64,000 bases of DNA from Nigrospora sphaerica. Lineage: Eukaryota > Ascomycota > Sordariomycetes > Amphisphaeriales > Apiosporaceae. This document shows, one piece after another, positions 10,920 to 22,137 of the stretch; positions within the stretch are counted from its first letter, which is position 1, and every line of letters starts with the position of its first letter. The notes below the pieces were generated by a model that searched no databases, was not told the origin of the DNA, and saw only the letters and a list, made by a program, of their open reading frames with translations. The DNA lies in assembly GCA_018287875.1 (NCBI GenBank), contig JAGVVL010000025.1:930001-994000 (forward strand). Reading direction: 5' to 3'. A program made the position numbers and the translations under genes.

Positions 10920-11668
10920 GGCGACGTCGCGAGGCGGGTGGTATGCCACTCGGGGCAGGCCGGCTTAGCTTCAATCTGTCCACAGCAGCCTGCCAGCGGC
11001 GAATTGGACGGGGGGAGGCGGGTTGCTTGTGAGGACGCGAAGCCGGAGGCTAGGGAACACGTTTGGCACCGGTTGGGGCCGTGTAGAGCGTCACGAAAAC
11101 TGGTGTAAGGATGTAGTATGCAATGCAATGGGGAGCGAGCCGGTCCAGCAGAAGACGCCAACCGAGCCTGATGGGCAACGGGATCCGGGATTCCGGGGTG
11201 TGGTAGGGATGGATGGGTTTGGACGGGAATTCGAGAGACCACGACCACTGAGAGCTTCACTACTGGGTTTGGTTTGGGGCGGGTCCACGCCGCCTAAGCC
11301 GGAGAAATGGTCCCCTACATGTATGTCTGAGGCCCCCAAAACGCACATGCAGTGAAACGCAGTCGCGCTAGCACCAGGGGGTGACGCCAGCGAGGCCAGC
11401 ATTGCGCAAGCCAGCTCTTTTTTCTCTCGTTCTTTCGCTCTCGCACGAGCCGTGCGGTGGACGTGCGTTAGGTACCTCACTGATCCATAATTGATAGAGG
11501 TAGGGAGTAGGTTCAATCGCATACAAACCGAGAGCCGGCCGATAAGATAAGCAATAGAAGCTCTACGACTGCGCGCAACGAGCAACAGCCACAACCGCTG
11601 CCACCCCATCGCGACGCAACAAGTCCTTCCCGCTCCCATCCCAGCTTATCCCGCCCGCACGAGACACC
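10920..11668. promoter_or_regulatory. Divergent intergenic region PTM1 / CYP8
   Basis: About 750 bp separate the two start codons, so both promoters lie here. Just before the cyclophilin ATG the sequence is C-rich and purine-poor, as is usual for a fungal 5' leader. No specific site was identified. Confidence 0.5.
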
Positions 11669-13414
11669 ATGGGCAAAGGCACCGACAAGCTGTACATCAC
11701 CCACTCCGAGTGGTCCTCGTCCGATGCCTTCTCCGCCAACACGGGCGCGCGCGCGCGGGCCGGCCCCGGCTCCTTCAAGCGCCTGCCCTTCAACTTTTGC
11801 GCCGCTAGCCTCCAGCCGTTCAAGAACGCCGTGTGCACCGCCGACGGCACCATATTCGACCTCGAGGTCATCTCCAAGTGGCTTGAGAAGAAGAAGACGA
11901 ACCCGGTCGACGGCCGGCCGCTCGCCCTGCGCGACCTCATCAAGCTCAACTTTGCGCGCAACGCCGACGTCGACACGCGCGGCCAGGACGGCGCCGGCGG
12001 CGACGGCCAGGGCGACCTCATCGACCCCGTGACCTTCAAGGTCTTCACCGACAACACCCACATCGTCGCCATCCGTCACGGCGGCTACGCCAACGTCTTC
12101 GCCTGGGACACGGTCGAGAAGATGAACATCAAGGCCAAGATGTGGCGGGACCTGGTCGACGACGAGGAATTCAGCCGCGCCGACATCATCACCCTGCAGG
12201 ACCCGCAGAACGCCGCGAGCCGCGACCTCAGCCAGTTCCAGTACCTCAAGGACGGCGGCGAGGCGCTGCTGACGCAGGAGCAGGAGAAGGAGCGCCTCGA
12301 GGGCAACGTGAACATCGACGCGCTGGGCCGCGTCGGCGACAAGGTCCTGCGCGCCAAGGAGGCCGTCGAGAGGGCGAGGCGGGAACGCGAGGCCGGCGGC
12401 GACATCAACCGCTCCAGCGCGAAAGCCGTGGCCAAGCTGGCCCACGGCGGCGGCGGCGGCGGCGCGCGCCCGTCCATGATCCAGGATAAGAAACAGGCCT
12501 ACAACGCGGCGGCGTACACCACGGGTCGGGCGGCTGCCTCCTTCACCAGTACCGGGCTCACGCCCGAGACCAGCGGCGAGCGCGCCCTGATGACGGACGA
12601 GGAGTACATGCTCAAGCCGCGGCGCGTCAAGATCAAGGGCTACGCCCGCATCGAGACGAACCTGGGCGACCTGAATTTGGAGCTGCACACCGACTACGCC
12701 CCCCGTGCCGTGTGGAACTTCACGCGGCTGGCCCAGAAAGGCTACTACCGCAACGTGGCCTTCCACCGCAACATCAAAAACTTCATGATCCAGGGCGGTG
12801 ACCCGTCGGGCACCGGCCGCGGCGGCGCGTCCGTATGGGGCAAGAACTTCAACGACGAGTTCGAGTCGCCCCTGACGCACGACACGCGCGGCGTCGTCAG
12901 CATGGCGAACAAGGGCAAGAACACGAACTCGTCGCAGTTTTTCATTACGTACCGGCCGGTCAAGCACCTCGACAACAAGCACACCATCTTCGCCAAGGTG
13001 GTGGGCGGCCTCGACGTGCTGGGCAAGATGGAGGATGTGCCGACCGACGGCTCGGACCGGCCGCTCAACAAGATCTACATCAAGGACGTCGTCGTCTACG
13101 TGGACCCCTTTGACGAGTTCCAGAAGCAAAAGGCCGAGCGCGACAAAAAGGCCGAGCGCCAGGCCGAGGTGGCGCGCCGCGGCGGCACCGAGGACGACAA
13201 GACGACGTGGACGGGCAAGCGCATCCGCGGCGACGGCACCGTAGAGCAGAGCAGCGGCGGACCCGGCGTGGGCAAGTACCTCCAGGCCGCCTTGCGGCAG
13301 CAGCGCAGCACGGCCGAGGACGAGATCGTCGAGGAGGACGTGCCCGATACGTGGGAAGAGCCGGCCCGGAAAAAGGCCAAGAGCGGCGGTTTTGGCAACT
13401 TTGACAGTTGGTGA
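11669..13414 (+). CDS. CYP8: U-box cyclophilin, peptidyl-prolyl isomerase-like 2
   Basis: Nuclear protein of the PPIL2/CYP60 family, 581 residues, apparently intronless. It starts MGKGTDKLYITHSEW, the typical start. A modified U-box spans about residues 40-115 (LPFNFCAASLQPF, then WLEKKKTNPVDG) and a second U-box-like part follows (DLIDPVTFKVF). A linker contains Lys/Glu coiled coil. The cyclophilin domain is at about 327-480, with FHRNIKNFMIQGGDPSG, GVVSMANKGKNTNSSQFFI and LDNKHTIFAKV, so the Arg, Phe, Gln and His residues used for proline isomerisation are retained. Orthologs associate with the spliceosome and can act as ubiquitin ligases. The C-terminus is charged with a KKAKSGGFGNFDSW ending. 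It converges with the 2OG oxygenase gene. Confidence 0.93.
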   Translation: MGKGTDKLYITHSEWSSSDAFSANTGARARAGPGSFKRLPFNFCAASLQPFKNAVCTADGTIFDLEVISKWLEKKKTNPVDGRPLALRDLIKLNFARNADVDTRGQDGAGGDGQGDLIDPVTFKVFTDNTHIVAIRHGGYANVFAWDTVEKMNIKAKMWRDLVDDEEFSRADIITLQDPQNAASRDLSQFQYLKDGGEALLTQEQEKERLEGNVNIDALGRVGDKVLRAKEAVERARREREAGGDINRSSAKAVAKLAHGGGGGGARPSMIQDKKQAYNAAAYTTGRAAASFTSTGLTPETSGERALMTDEEYMLKPRRVKIKGYARIETNLGDLNLELHTDYAPRAVWNFTRLAQKGYYRNVAFHRNIKNFMIQGGDPSGTGRGGASVWGKNFNDEFESPLTHDTRGVVSMANKGKNTNSSQFFITYRPVKHLDNKHTIFAKVVGGLDVLGKMEDVPTDGSDRPLNKIYIKDVVVYVDPFDEFQKQKAERDKKAERQAEVARRGGTEDDKTTWTGKRIRGDGTVEQSSGGPGVGKYLQAALRQQRSTAEDEIVEEDVPDTWEEPARKKAKSGGFGNFDSW

Positions 13415-13683
13415 CGCGGGCGGGTTTCGTTGGGAGCATTTTATGTACCTACTTATGCATGGGTTCGGCGTTCAAAGGATACCCGAGAATGATAGGGGTT
13501 TATCGGCGGGCGGGGGCAACACGCTTCCTTCTGTGTACCATCCATTTGCCCCCGGTCCAAGTGTCGGAGTGATATCCCGGAGGCGACGACGGCTGCCCCT
13601 GGTCCAGGGCCGGCGCCAACGTAGGCACTGAATGACGCACCTCGCCCCATCCCACCGCGGCGACGGCGGCGGCGGCGTGGTGC

Positions 13684-14829
13684 TCACCACGTGGTCCGGC
13701 GGCGGAAGAAACTGCCGTCAATCTTGCTGACGAGGTGGTCCCAGTAGCGCACGGCGGGGTCGGCGTCGGAGCCGCCGAACTCGGGCAGGCGGCGGACGAC
13801 GACGTCCTTGGCAGGCTCGAAGAAGAAGGGCACGCTGACGCGGTAGCGCGCGCCCGCGTGGAGGACCTTGTGGCGCGTGCTCGCCGCCCAGCCGCCCGTC
13901 CACTGCTCTACCATGTCGCCGATGTTGACGACATAGGCGCCCGGCAGGGGGTCGGCGTCGACCCACGTCGCCTCCTCCTCGGCTGCCGGCCCGTCCCCGG
14001 CGTCCGGGGCTGGCGGGACCTTGACCTTGAGCGCGCCCGGCGACGGGTCCGTGAGCAGCAGCGTCAGGCAGCCGTAGTCGGAGTGCTCGCCGCAGCCGGC
14101 CAGTTCCTCCTCGTCCTCCGCGCCCGCGTCCGCGGCGGGCCGGGGAGGCAGAGGAGGGTAGCCGAGGACGCGCAGGCACCAGAAGGAGTCGCGCGTGCGG
14201 GCGACGAAGAAGTCCGGGTCCGCCAGCTGCAGCGCGTGGCCCAGGGCGCGCAGCACGGCGGTGCCGACGGCGCACAGGCGCGGCACGTAGGCCTCGAGGG
14301 CGGGGCGCAGCGCAGCCGGGTGCCGGGGCCAGCGGTTGCGGCCCTCGAGCAGGCCGGGGGCGCCGGCCCAGCCGCCGCCGGCCGCCTCCTTGAAGCGTCG
14401 GTGCGCCTCGCGCGCTTCGGCGGGGATCTCGGCGTAGAAGTCGAGCGCCTCGTGCCAGTCATTGCGATCGGCGTCGACGTCCTGCCAGCCCCGGGCGCCG
14501 TCGCCGTCGCCGTCACCGACGTCGCGGCGCGCCACCGCCCCCTTGGCCGCCGCGTCGTTGTCCTCGTAAAAGGCCCGTCCCAGCCGCACCACCTCGTCCA
14601 TCAGCGCCCGCGGAACCCCGTGCCCGACCAGGTAGAAGAAGCCCGGGTGGCGTACGGCGGCCCGTAGCGCGGCCACCGTCGCCCGCTGCGCCGGCGTCAT
14701 GCTGGCCGCGTCGCGGGGCTCGGCGAGTGTGGCGACCGGCGGGGGCGCAACGGCGCCGGTTTCATCGCCGCCCTCTTCGGGCCAGGATATGAACGGCGAG
14801 ATGTCAATGACGGGCAGGTTGAGTCCCAT
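13684..14829 (-). CDS. 2-oxoglutarate/Fe(II)-dependent oxygenase (isopenicillin N synthase-like)
   Basis: Soluble enzyme of the IPNS/flavonol-synthase-like superfamily, 381 residues, no intron. I chose the ATG at 14829 (MGLNLPVIDISPF) because this is the canonical family start; the frame is open about 80 codons further upstream but without similarity. The N-terminal DIOX_N part includes HPGFFYLVGHGVP. The catalytic core has the iron ligands HSD (in GEHSDYGCLTLL) and the distal His of STRHKVLH, followed by YRVSVPFFFEP, whose Arg-x-Ser binds 2-oxoglutarate. The glycine of the VVNIGDMVEQWTGG loop is present. The substrate is unknown; relatives oxidise peptides, flavonoid-like compounds or hormones. 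It is followed by an APH-fold kinase on the same strand, but no biosynthetic backbone gene is nearby. Confidence 0.88.
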   Translation of the reverse strand: MGLNLPVIDISPFISWPEEGGDETGAVAPPPVATLAEPRDAASMTPAQRATVAALRAAVRHPGFFYLVGHGVPRALMDEVVRLGRAFYEDNDAAAKGAVARRDVGDGDGDGARGWQDVDADRNDWHEALDFYAEIPAEAREAHRRFKEAAGGGWAGAPGLLEGRNRWPRHPAALRPALEAYVPRLCAVGTAVLRALGHALQLADPDFFVARTRDSFWCLRVLGYPPLPPRPAADAGAEDEEELAGCGEHSDYGCLTLLLTDPSPGALKVKVPPAPDAGDGPAAEEEATWVDADPLPGAYVVNIGDMVEQWTGGWAASTRHKVLHAGARYRVSVPFFFEPAKDVVVRRLPEFGGSDADPAVRYWDHLVSKIDGSFFRRRTTW

Positions 14830-15270
14830 GGTGTGCGGCGCGCGGCGGGCCGGCCCAGCATCGGGTGCAACAAAGAAAAGCGACGGGCGTGCTGAAAGAG
14901 AATTGCGTGCCGGGCGAGATCCATAATCCCCATTTTGGTGGATGGTTTGATATCTGGAGTAAAGTGGGGCCGCGTTCAGGGTCCCCCCGTTTGCACATCC
15001 GACACGCAGGTTGAAAACTCTTGGCAATGAACGGGGCTGCGCTCCATTATCTGACCGCAGGGGACTGCGCATGGAAAGGTAATCTCTTTTCTAAGTACTT
15101 ACCTACTGCTATGGTGAAAGGGCTGGCGCCCGAGCAGAGGAGACCCAGACTCCTGGCAGCGGGAAACGTCGCCTCGAGGAGAAACCCAACAGGCTTGCCC
15201 CTTGCACACCTCCAAGCGAGCAAGTAACCGTCAGTGCCCCTTGTCCGGGTCCGTGTCAGTCCGAAAACGC
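14830..15270. other. Intergenic
   Basis: Promoter side of the oxygenase gene and 3' flank of the kinase gene. No further feature seen. Confidence 0.4.
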
Positions 15271-16539
15271 TCATGACTCGGTATGAGCGAACAAGAAGGC
15301 CAGTTCTCCCGCGTCGAACCAAGCACGGTTCTTCTGCCACGCGTTCACGATCAAGTCCCTGCCGGTGCGGGCCGTTTCTTCCACCTGCGCTGGCGTTCCC
15401 CAGCCCGGGACCGAGGTGCCAAAGCAGACGAGGTGCGCCCCCATTTGGAGGGCGGTGCGGAAGGCAAAGTTCTCGCTCACCGACCCGTAACCCGCGGAGA
15501 AGCCCTGCATGGTCCACAGGCCCGCCTGGATGTTCTTGTAGAGCCATAGCTCATACAGCTCCGCCATCATCTGGCCCACGTCGAGGTTCCTCACGCCGAG
15601 CTGGGCCATTTCCCAATCAACAACAAATACCGGTACTTCGACACCGTCTTGAAACTTGGCGTCCGGAAGCAGCACGCTGTATCCGCCAGAGTGGCCCTCT
15701 CATTAGCCGGGTCGGGTGCGTGGAGGATCGACCATGTACTCACTTTCCCGTCCAGAAGTCACCGTGAATAATCTGCAGTGCTTCGTCCGCCTCCAGCTCT
15801 GCCGAAGCCATATTTTTGACCTCGTTGAAGATGGATTCGGCCCCGCCAAGGACGGCGGGAAACTGGCCCACTCGATCGAGAAGCCACTGGAAATTGATCA
15901 TGTGCTTCATTTGCTGCATCTCCTTGTTGGCTGTCACATTGTGGCGCAATTGGGCACGGTCCGTGGCCCATTCGTGGAATTCTCTCAACCACCGGCCCAG
16001 TGCCATCCCGAGCTGACGGTATTGGGGTTCTAGCAACTCAGCTATGGGTGACGAGCCGTGTTTGAGCACATACTCCTTCAGGCTAAGGCTATCGGCAAGG
16101 TATTCCTGGATCTGCGTAGTCGCGGCCTTGTCGAAAGGTAGGTACTTGGGCGTCCTGACGTGGAACTTGGGATTCTCCGTACCGCTTACGGGCGTGACAG
16201 TGAAGGAGGCAAGCGATTCCATACACTCGTCTTCAACCCGCTGAACCAGTGTCAGCTGGCTAGAACGCAACGGGGCGGGAAAGTACCGCCGCTTGTTCCG
16301 GAGTTTCCTACACAGCGAGATGTCGGCAGCTTGAAGGCAGGCCTACTGGCAAGGAAGTCTCGGCCGTGCTTGACGAGAACGTGCTCTGTTCCATCATGGA
16401 GCGGCTTGGCCAGGCGGGCGCAATACATGAAATTTGCGGTGCCACCAGATAGCGCCGTTAGAGTCGCGGCGGCGTACGGTGTGTCCTCCAGGTCGCGAGC
16501 GACTTGGGCCTTGATTTGCTCAGGCGTGGGGATGGACAT
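15271..16539 (-). CDS. APH-fold small-molecule kinase (phosphotransferase family)
   Basis: Cytosolic kinase-like protein, 381 residues, three exons: 16539-16312, 16255-15744 and 15676-15271 (1146 nt). The N-lobe shows LTALSGGTANFMYCARL with the glycine loop and EHVLVKHG, whose Lys is the likely ATP anchor. The catalytic loop IIHGDFWTGN is split by the second intron (GGAAA, donor GTGAGT; the next exon adds the Asn and VLLPD). The metal-binding motif is VVDWEMAQLG, where Asp-Trp-Glu replaces the DFG equivalent, as in choline/aminoglycoside/methylthioribose kinase relatives. All key residues are present. The substrate is unknown; fungal members of this family are numerous and mostly uncharacterised. 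Confidence 0.85.
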
Positions 16540-19174
16540 CTTTGCGGGTTGGTGTTGTTACGGGATGAGGCCCCGGTGGCACTCAGTCAGATACGCAACG
16601 TGGAACACAGCACTTCTTTTGTTGGCAGGCGCAGGAGCGGGGCGCGTCAAGTTGACAACAAGTGGACCTTCCATAACATGGAACCCAGACCTGCCTGACT
16701 CTTACTTTCCAGTTATATAGGTCCTCAGTGGCTGTCGGGTTGCCCTCTCGTGGTATCTGCGGCTGACGTGCAGCGGGCGGGACACGATGTATCATTATGA
16801 ATCATGTTGTATACAACGTAAGATAGCTAAAGTAAGTAGGCAGACCAAACGGTCGGGTGCAGTAGCGTGATGGGCGGGGTAGGTGTCGTTATACTGTATA
16901 GATCCACCCACCACAGATGGGGAACCAGCCTGTCACGAAGGGAGCAATTCCGACCACAGAGTGAGGGCTGCCTACAACGTCATAAGAAGCCCATCTCGAA
17001 CGAGGCAGTCATCATACGTAGCATCGAGTTGGGTTGTCGACAAGGAACCACACGGGAAACCTCCCGGGCCTGGGTTGTGGTGTGACTGGGTAGAGCAAGT
17101 ACAGGAGGTTGCTTTAGGTAGGGTACGTACCTAGCTTCCATGCCATTCGGTCCCGTTGTTGTAGCCGGTCACAATGTGACCATCTCCAGTCGTTTGCCAA
17201 GACGGCAACGGGGCGAGTAAGTATTGGGTGACGCAGACCGAGGCATACTTGGGCGTAGCGAGCAACCTCCTCTTGCTGAGTGAGGACCAGTGACAAAATG
17301 AATGGAAAGTCGAGGGCCGAGGGTTGAGCTTGGGCATTCTCCAGCACTCAGCGAGCCCCACCTTCCACTTGGAGGTCGAGACGAACCAATCAGCCGCGCG
17401 CCGCCGAGCCGCGTGGAGGACATCTCAAACACGGGGCACCACCTATGTTTCGTTTCACTGCTATCGCAACCAGCTTTGCCGTCATTTGGCACCGGGAGTG
17501 GTGGGAGGGCATGTGCACATTACGTTAGTCAATCGCTGGGGCGACTGGGGCACGCGGGACCTGTTGGCAGCAAGGAACCGGCACGCCCTCACCTTCCCCA
17601 ACCGACGGATGAAACGAACGCCACGAGGGGAAGGGGGGCTGGGCACCGGGGACGGCTCACGACATACGAAAATGCCCAGAACACCTCCTGCCTTCCAGCC
17701 GGGTGTCCGGCGAGCCTGGGCGACGGCCGGCGATGAAGCTGTGAAGGACCAAGGGCTTTTGCTTGCATCACTCACAATTCGGCCAACCAACTCCAGGACC
17801 GGCTGGACCGACGGCGTGGCTGAATAGGGAAAGCATGCCTCCACCAGCCCGAGCAGTGCGATGGGTACTACGGGTCTGGCCATTGCTCATCCCGGACATT
17901 GACCTGCATCGGGCGGCTCCAAGGTCGGATTGATGGAGTACCGACGTTGCAGCGAGTGCTACTTGCGTCTGCGCGGGCCTACGGTGCTCTCCGTGCCGCC
18001 AGGGGGGTTGGGGGCTCTACACAGTACAGGGCCTTCTTGTCCGGGTCACGACTCCGGGGTCTCGTCTCATCTTGTCCGCGCTGGTCGGCTTCCTCGTGGC
18101 TCGTTCCTGCGTCATGGTCGACCCAGGTTATACTTTCTTTCCTCACCACTCAACCACACCGTTTGTTACTGTTCGCGGGCAGTTGACTGGTTGTCGAGAA
18201 GCTGTGCTTCGTTTTCTTCTTGCGTTACCCTCTTGTCGCTATTCTTGACTGGTCTCTTTTTTGTCATTATCGTGCTTCGTCGGATGACATTTACATTCGA
18301 TCTTTCCACTCTTGGTCGGACACTCCCTGGCCTTGGTTTCCTGGCCGTCTCCGTCTATTGTTCTTTTGTTGTTATCGTTTTCCTACCCGAGGGCCCACTG
18401 GAGCCGTCACCAAATCCCACCGGGCTGTCACACAGTCCGCAACCCGCAACAACCTCGCCGATGCTGTCAAGGCACCTCGAAGGATTCTAAACTCTTCTTC
18501 GTTGGAGTCAGCTTCTCAACTGTTGAAGTGTTCCTTACTGGTCTGACAGGCCATCTAATTATTACCGGCTCGCCGTCCTTCCCGCAGTGCCAATCCGTGT
18601 GGTGGTGCATGATCGAAGCCATCCCATCATCATAATGGTCAAGTCGTCAACGGGGCTCTGATATCATATCTCGACAGCCTCATCACGCCAGTCAATCACG
18701 ACGAGCTGTGACCCAGACGGATATTGGTCCGTCCTCGTTCGGGAACCGATCGCCTTGACATCGGACCCCTCTCGTTCCTGCATCACTAGCTCGCCTTTGA
18801 TTGGGCCCTCCGAGTCTTGGGCCGGTGTTCACAGCCTTCTGACACAGCCCCGTGTTTCGATGCCCGCCGCATCGACTCTGCCTTGACGTTGGCTCTCCAC
18901 CACAAGAATAAAGTCGCTTTATTACGACAACCCGGTTGCCTCGCCGTGAAAGAAGACGAGGATCCCGGACGTCTGGGTTCTTCTTCAAGTGCTCCGCCAG
19001 ACCCCGTCTCCACGTTGCATCCGACGAGGCAAGCCAACTCGGTACTACTGGCCTCGAAGCAGTCATCAATTAGGCCTACTATCTGTTTTAAGAGACTTGG
19101 TCTCGCCCCTCACGAAAAAAAAAAGAGACGGCAAAGGAGGCAAATCCCGCCTTTTTCAGCGAGGCCGAGAAACG
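16540..19174. other. Gene-poor stretch
   Basis: No recognisable gene. Frames around 17300-17880 and 17930-18600 are open but lack family resemblance and consistent splice signals. Pyrimidine-rich sequence from about 18120 to 18400 and a purine-rich run at about 19111-19145 precede the next gene; the latter probably belongs to its 5' leader. Confidence 0.35.
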
Positions 19175-19975
19175 ATGGGGTCACCGCCTCGAGTGCACAA
19201 GCTGGTGCACCTACTGACATTGGTCTCGACCGTGTCGGCCCTGTCGCTGGCCAATTTTCAGATCATCATTTCAAATGCGATACCTTCGACTTGCATCAAA
19301 GCCTACAGCCAAAACATACCCGGGTGTGTGAAGGCCGACTTCACCGGCGGTTCATTGTGCTCGTCCAAATGTACGAATGGGCTGCTCAAAGCGCAAACCC
19401 GGATCGAAGCCGCTTGCGGGGGAGTGGACGTCAACAGCGACACCTTGCTGGGCATCGCGCTGCGCGGCGACCTGATAGCGACGCTCTGCCCGGGCGTCAT
19501 CTTGGCGCCGACGGCCACGACGGTGACGGTCACTGTGCAGCCGCCCAAGACACGGTCGTCGTCGCAGACGCTGCCGCCACCTTCGCCACCTTCACCACCA
19601 CCGGCGCCGCCACCCCCGCGTCCGCCGCCTCCGGCCTTCACCACGAGCACGACGCTGTCTACGTCCACGACGTCGACAGCAGGGACCACGCCGCCGCGCT
19701 CGACTTCGGTGCCCGAGACGACGTCGACCTCGACGCCCGTCTCGACGCCCCCCCCGTCGAGCGCCGCGCCCACCACTGCCGACGCGCCGATCCCGCAGAC
19801 AACGGCCGCGGAGTCCAGCCGCCCCAACGCCGGCGGTCGTCCCCCCATCATTGGCGGCGGCGGCAGTCCGTTCGACCAGCCCGTCATAGGCGGTGGGCGG
19901 TCCACGTATACGGTGCGTTGGACCGAAGCCATCTGGGCGGCCCTCGGCGCTACCACAATCATCCTGTATTGGTAG
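19175..19975 (+). CDS. Secreted, GPI-anchor-like six-cysteine wall protein
   Basis: Predicted surface protein, 266 residues, no intron. I chose the ATG at 19175 because it opens a signal peptide (MGSPPRVHKLVHLLTLVSTV, cleaved after about VSALS). The mature N-domain has six cysteines: STCIKAY, GCVKADF, LCSSKC, AACGG and LCPG. This arrangement recurs in fungal secreted proteins that carry a low-complexity tail. Next come a proline run (PPSPPSPPPAPPPPRPPPP) and a Thr/Ser-rich segment likely to be O-glycosylated. The C-terminus is hydrophobic (AIWAALGATTIILYW) and could serve as a GPI signal or a single membrane anchor. The role is unknown; a cell-wall or adhesion function is an inference. Confidence 0.75.
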   Translation: MGSPPRVHKLVHLLTLVSTVSALSLANFQIIISNAIPSTCIKAYSQNIPGCVKADFTGGSLCSSKCTNGLLKAQTRIEAACGGVDVNSDTLLGIALRGDLIATLCPGVILAPTATTVTVTVQPPKTRSSSQTLPPPSPPSPPPAPPPPRPPPPAFTTSTTLSTSTTSTAGTTPPRSTSVPETTSTSTPVSTPPPSSAAPTTADAPIPQTTAAESSRPNAGGRPPIIGGGGSPFDQPVIGGGRSTYTVRWTEAIWAALGATTIILYW

Positions 19976-21150
19976 TGCGAGCGGCCAAAGTTGTAATGTG
20001 TAAACTAGTCTTCTTTTTTTCTACTTTTATTCGTTGGAGAGAGAAAGTTTTGTCGATTTAGCACGGCGTTGGGCTCTTAGCTTGAAATACCCAAGGGGCG
20101 AACATGTACGATGGAGGGTCCGGTATGCCGGCACGGGTAATACCGGCAGGGCTAGTAGATGGCCCGTCCGACTGTATCGAGTGCAAACACCAGACACCAC
20201 GAATTGGAGATCTGGGGTGAGGTGGAAGTTTGGCTGCTCGAAAGCGGGCGCTTCTCCGTGTTGGCCACATGAGTTGCCGAAACAAAAAACGAACCTGTAC
20301 CACTACCAAAAATATACATCTATGTGTATCAGGCCAAGGCTGTACCCATTTTTAAGACCACCCTGTTTTGGGACATGCCGCCTAGGATGTGATGAGATGA
20401 AAACGACCCTCCGAAGACGAGTTGCCAATGTTAGATGGGGCTCAAGACGACGTGCCAATGCCCAGAAAGGGACTGGCGGGTGTTGAGCTTCTCTCACCTT
20501 TACGACGGATGGTCTACTTGAAAACTACGGAGAAAACCAGCATTTTCCATGCCCAAAGGATGAAACACGTTTGGGAAAAGAGTCGGTTGTGTTTATCTAG
20601 TTCTTTGGTCCCTTTCCCCCCTTCGTCTATTTCATCTTTTTGAGGTTAGCCCACCTCCACCCCCCCCCCCCCAAAAACACTCGCCTTCCACTTCCATTCG
20701 CTTCTTGGGTATTTGTTTCTCTTTACGACTTATACAGGGAGTTACTCGTCAGCAGTGCATCGGCAATGATATCTTCGTATCATGGGCTGTGTGTGCAGGA
20801 GGAAGTGGGTGAGGCACCCATTTCCTGGGGTGCTCTATCGCCGCCCGCACGCCCCACCACTTGTGTTGTCATCGGTTACATACGGCTCGGTGCAGGTGAT
20901 TTAGAGTGCTTATCGCCATTCGTGCCGTGTGCTGGTAAGGCGGTTGGTTCCGTGACCTAACATGCTCGATTTCGGCGGCCCGCCCAATGTCTCTCTGGTT
21001 CTATACACTGTCTACACGCAACGACTCGGCCTTCTGTCCCACAAGCCGGCAGCTTTTCCTGGACGAGCTGGTCCTATTCTCAAGACAAAATACAGTGTCT
21101 TCCGTCCTCTGTTGTCGGGAAGTCTCCTTTTGCACCCAGCCGTGGGAATC
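19976..21150. other. Intergenic, convergent
   Basis: Contains 3' flanks of the wall-protein and PEX11 genes and a poly-C run at about 20659-20672 followed by five adenines. No gene recognised. Confidence 0.4.
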
Positions 21151-22137
21151 TTACTGGGCCGTCTTCTTCCAGAGGTCGCGCATCTGCACAACACCGGGAA
21201 CGCTGGCGATGGCGCCAACCGTCATATCGTTGAAGATGCCCTGCTCCAGACTCCAGTGGATGGTGAGGGGGAACCAGGCCAGCTGGCGCACAACCGTCTT
21301 GCGCCACTCCTCGGACCACGAGCGCTCCTCCTGCTCCATGAGGGCGACCGACTTGTCGCCGAGGCGCTCGGCGGGGGTGCGCTGGCCGCGGCGGTACGAC
21401 TCGAAGAAGAGCTCGCCGAGCTTGAGGCCGACGAAGGCGCCCCAGAAGCGGGCGCTCCAGCGGTAGGCATTGCCGATGCGGGCGGGCTGCCACTCGAGCA
21501 CGCCCTTCTGGGCCAGGAAGGCGGCGTTCTCAAGCGACTGGAAGATGACGCAGGCGACCAGCTGGGTGACGGCCATGGCCATCTCGGTCTTGTTGACCTT
21601 GGGGCCCTCTACGCCCTCGGCGCGCGCGCGGCGGGCGGCGCGCAGCTTCAGCAGCATGCCCCGACCCCAAAAGTAGAGATTCAGCAGGCCCCAGAGACGC
21701 AAAAAAGTGCGGGCCTCGCTCAGCATGGCGCTAAAGGCCTTGAGCCGCTTGGCGACGCTCAGGAAGAGGGCGGCCGAGGGCGAGGGGAAGCCCTTGGCGG
21801 CGAAGAGGATGGTGGTCGAGGGCGGCAGCGACTTGGCCAGGATCAGGAGCTGCTGGGCACCACGCTGCAGGGCCGGCTTCGTAAGGGCCTCGAGTCCCGC
21901 AGCGGCGAGGCGCGACGCGTAGCACAGGAACAGGGCCGTCGTGTCGATGCCGGTCGGGGTGCTTAGGCACCGCTGCAGGTGCGCCAGGAAGGCGTCGGCA
22001 TTGGAGGGGGCGGCCGCCAACAGCGCCGACAGCGGCAGCGGCCGGGCGTTGGGCAGAGGCTGTGCCGCCGAGGGCACCGGCTCGCCCGAGGGCAGGTCGG
22101 TGTTGGGCGCAATCTCGACTTCGACACCCTCCGACAT
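21151..22137 (-). CDS. PEX11-family peroxisome biogenesis protein (PEX11C-like)
   Basis: Peroxisomal membrane protein promoting peroxisome elongation and division, 328 residues, no intron. I chose the ATG at 22137 (MSEGVEVEIAPNTDLP); the upstream extension of the frame is low-complexity. The PEX11 domain covers about residues 45-300: LCYASRLAAAGLEAL, then the family-typical LSEARTFLRLWGLLNLYFWGRG (given here in two blocks: LSEARTFLRLWG and LLNLYFWGRG), then QLVACVIFQSLENAAFLAQKG, ending with HWSLEQGIFNDMTVG. A positively charged segment KLRAARRARAEG follows the first amphipathic stretch. The length and gene pattern suggest the fungal PEX11C branch rather than canonical PEX11, but the subtype is inferred. 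Confidence 0.83.
   Translation of the reverse strand: MSEGVEVEIAPNTDLPSGEPVPSAAQPLPNARPLPLSALLAAAPSNADAFLAHLQRCLSTPTGIDTTALFLCYASRLAAAGLEALTKPALQRGAQQLLILAKSLPPSTTILFAAKGFPSPSAALFLSVAKRLKAFSAMLSEARTFLRLWGLLNLYFWGRGMLLKLRAARRARAEGVEGPKVNKTEMAMAVTQLVACVIFQSLENAAFLAQKGVLEWQPARIGNAYRWSARFWGAFVGLKLGELFFESYRRGQRTPAERLGDKSVALMEQEERSWSEEWRKTVVRQLAWFPLTIHWSLEQGIFNDMTVGAIASVPGVVQMRDLWKKTAQ

Noticed and set aside
11513..13129. 538-codon minus-strand frame opposite CYP8
   Set aside because: It is the antisense shadow of a GC-rich cyclophilin gene with clear conserved motifs on the plus strand.
14830..15072. Upstream N-terminal extension of the 2OG oxygenase
   Set aside because: The extension has no family similarity; MGLNLPVIDISPF is the typical start.
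17300..18600. Several overlapping open frames of 100-190 codons
   Set aside because: They overlap on both strands, share no family resemblance and lack coherent splice signals; GC-rich DNA produces such frames by chance.
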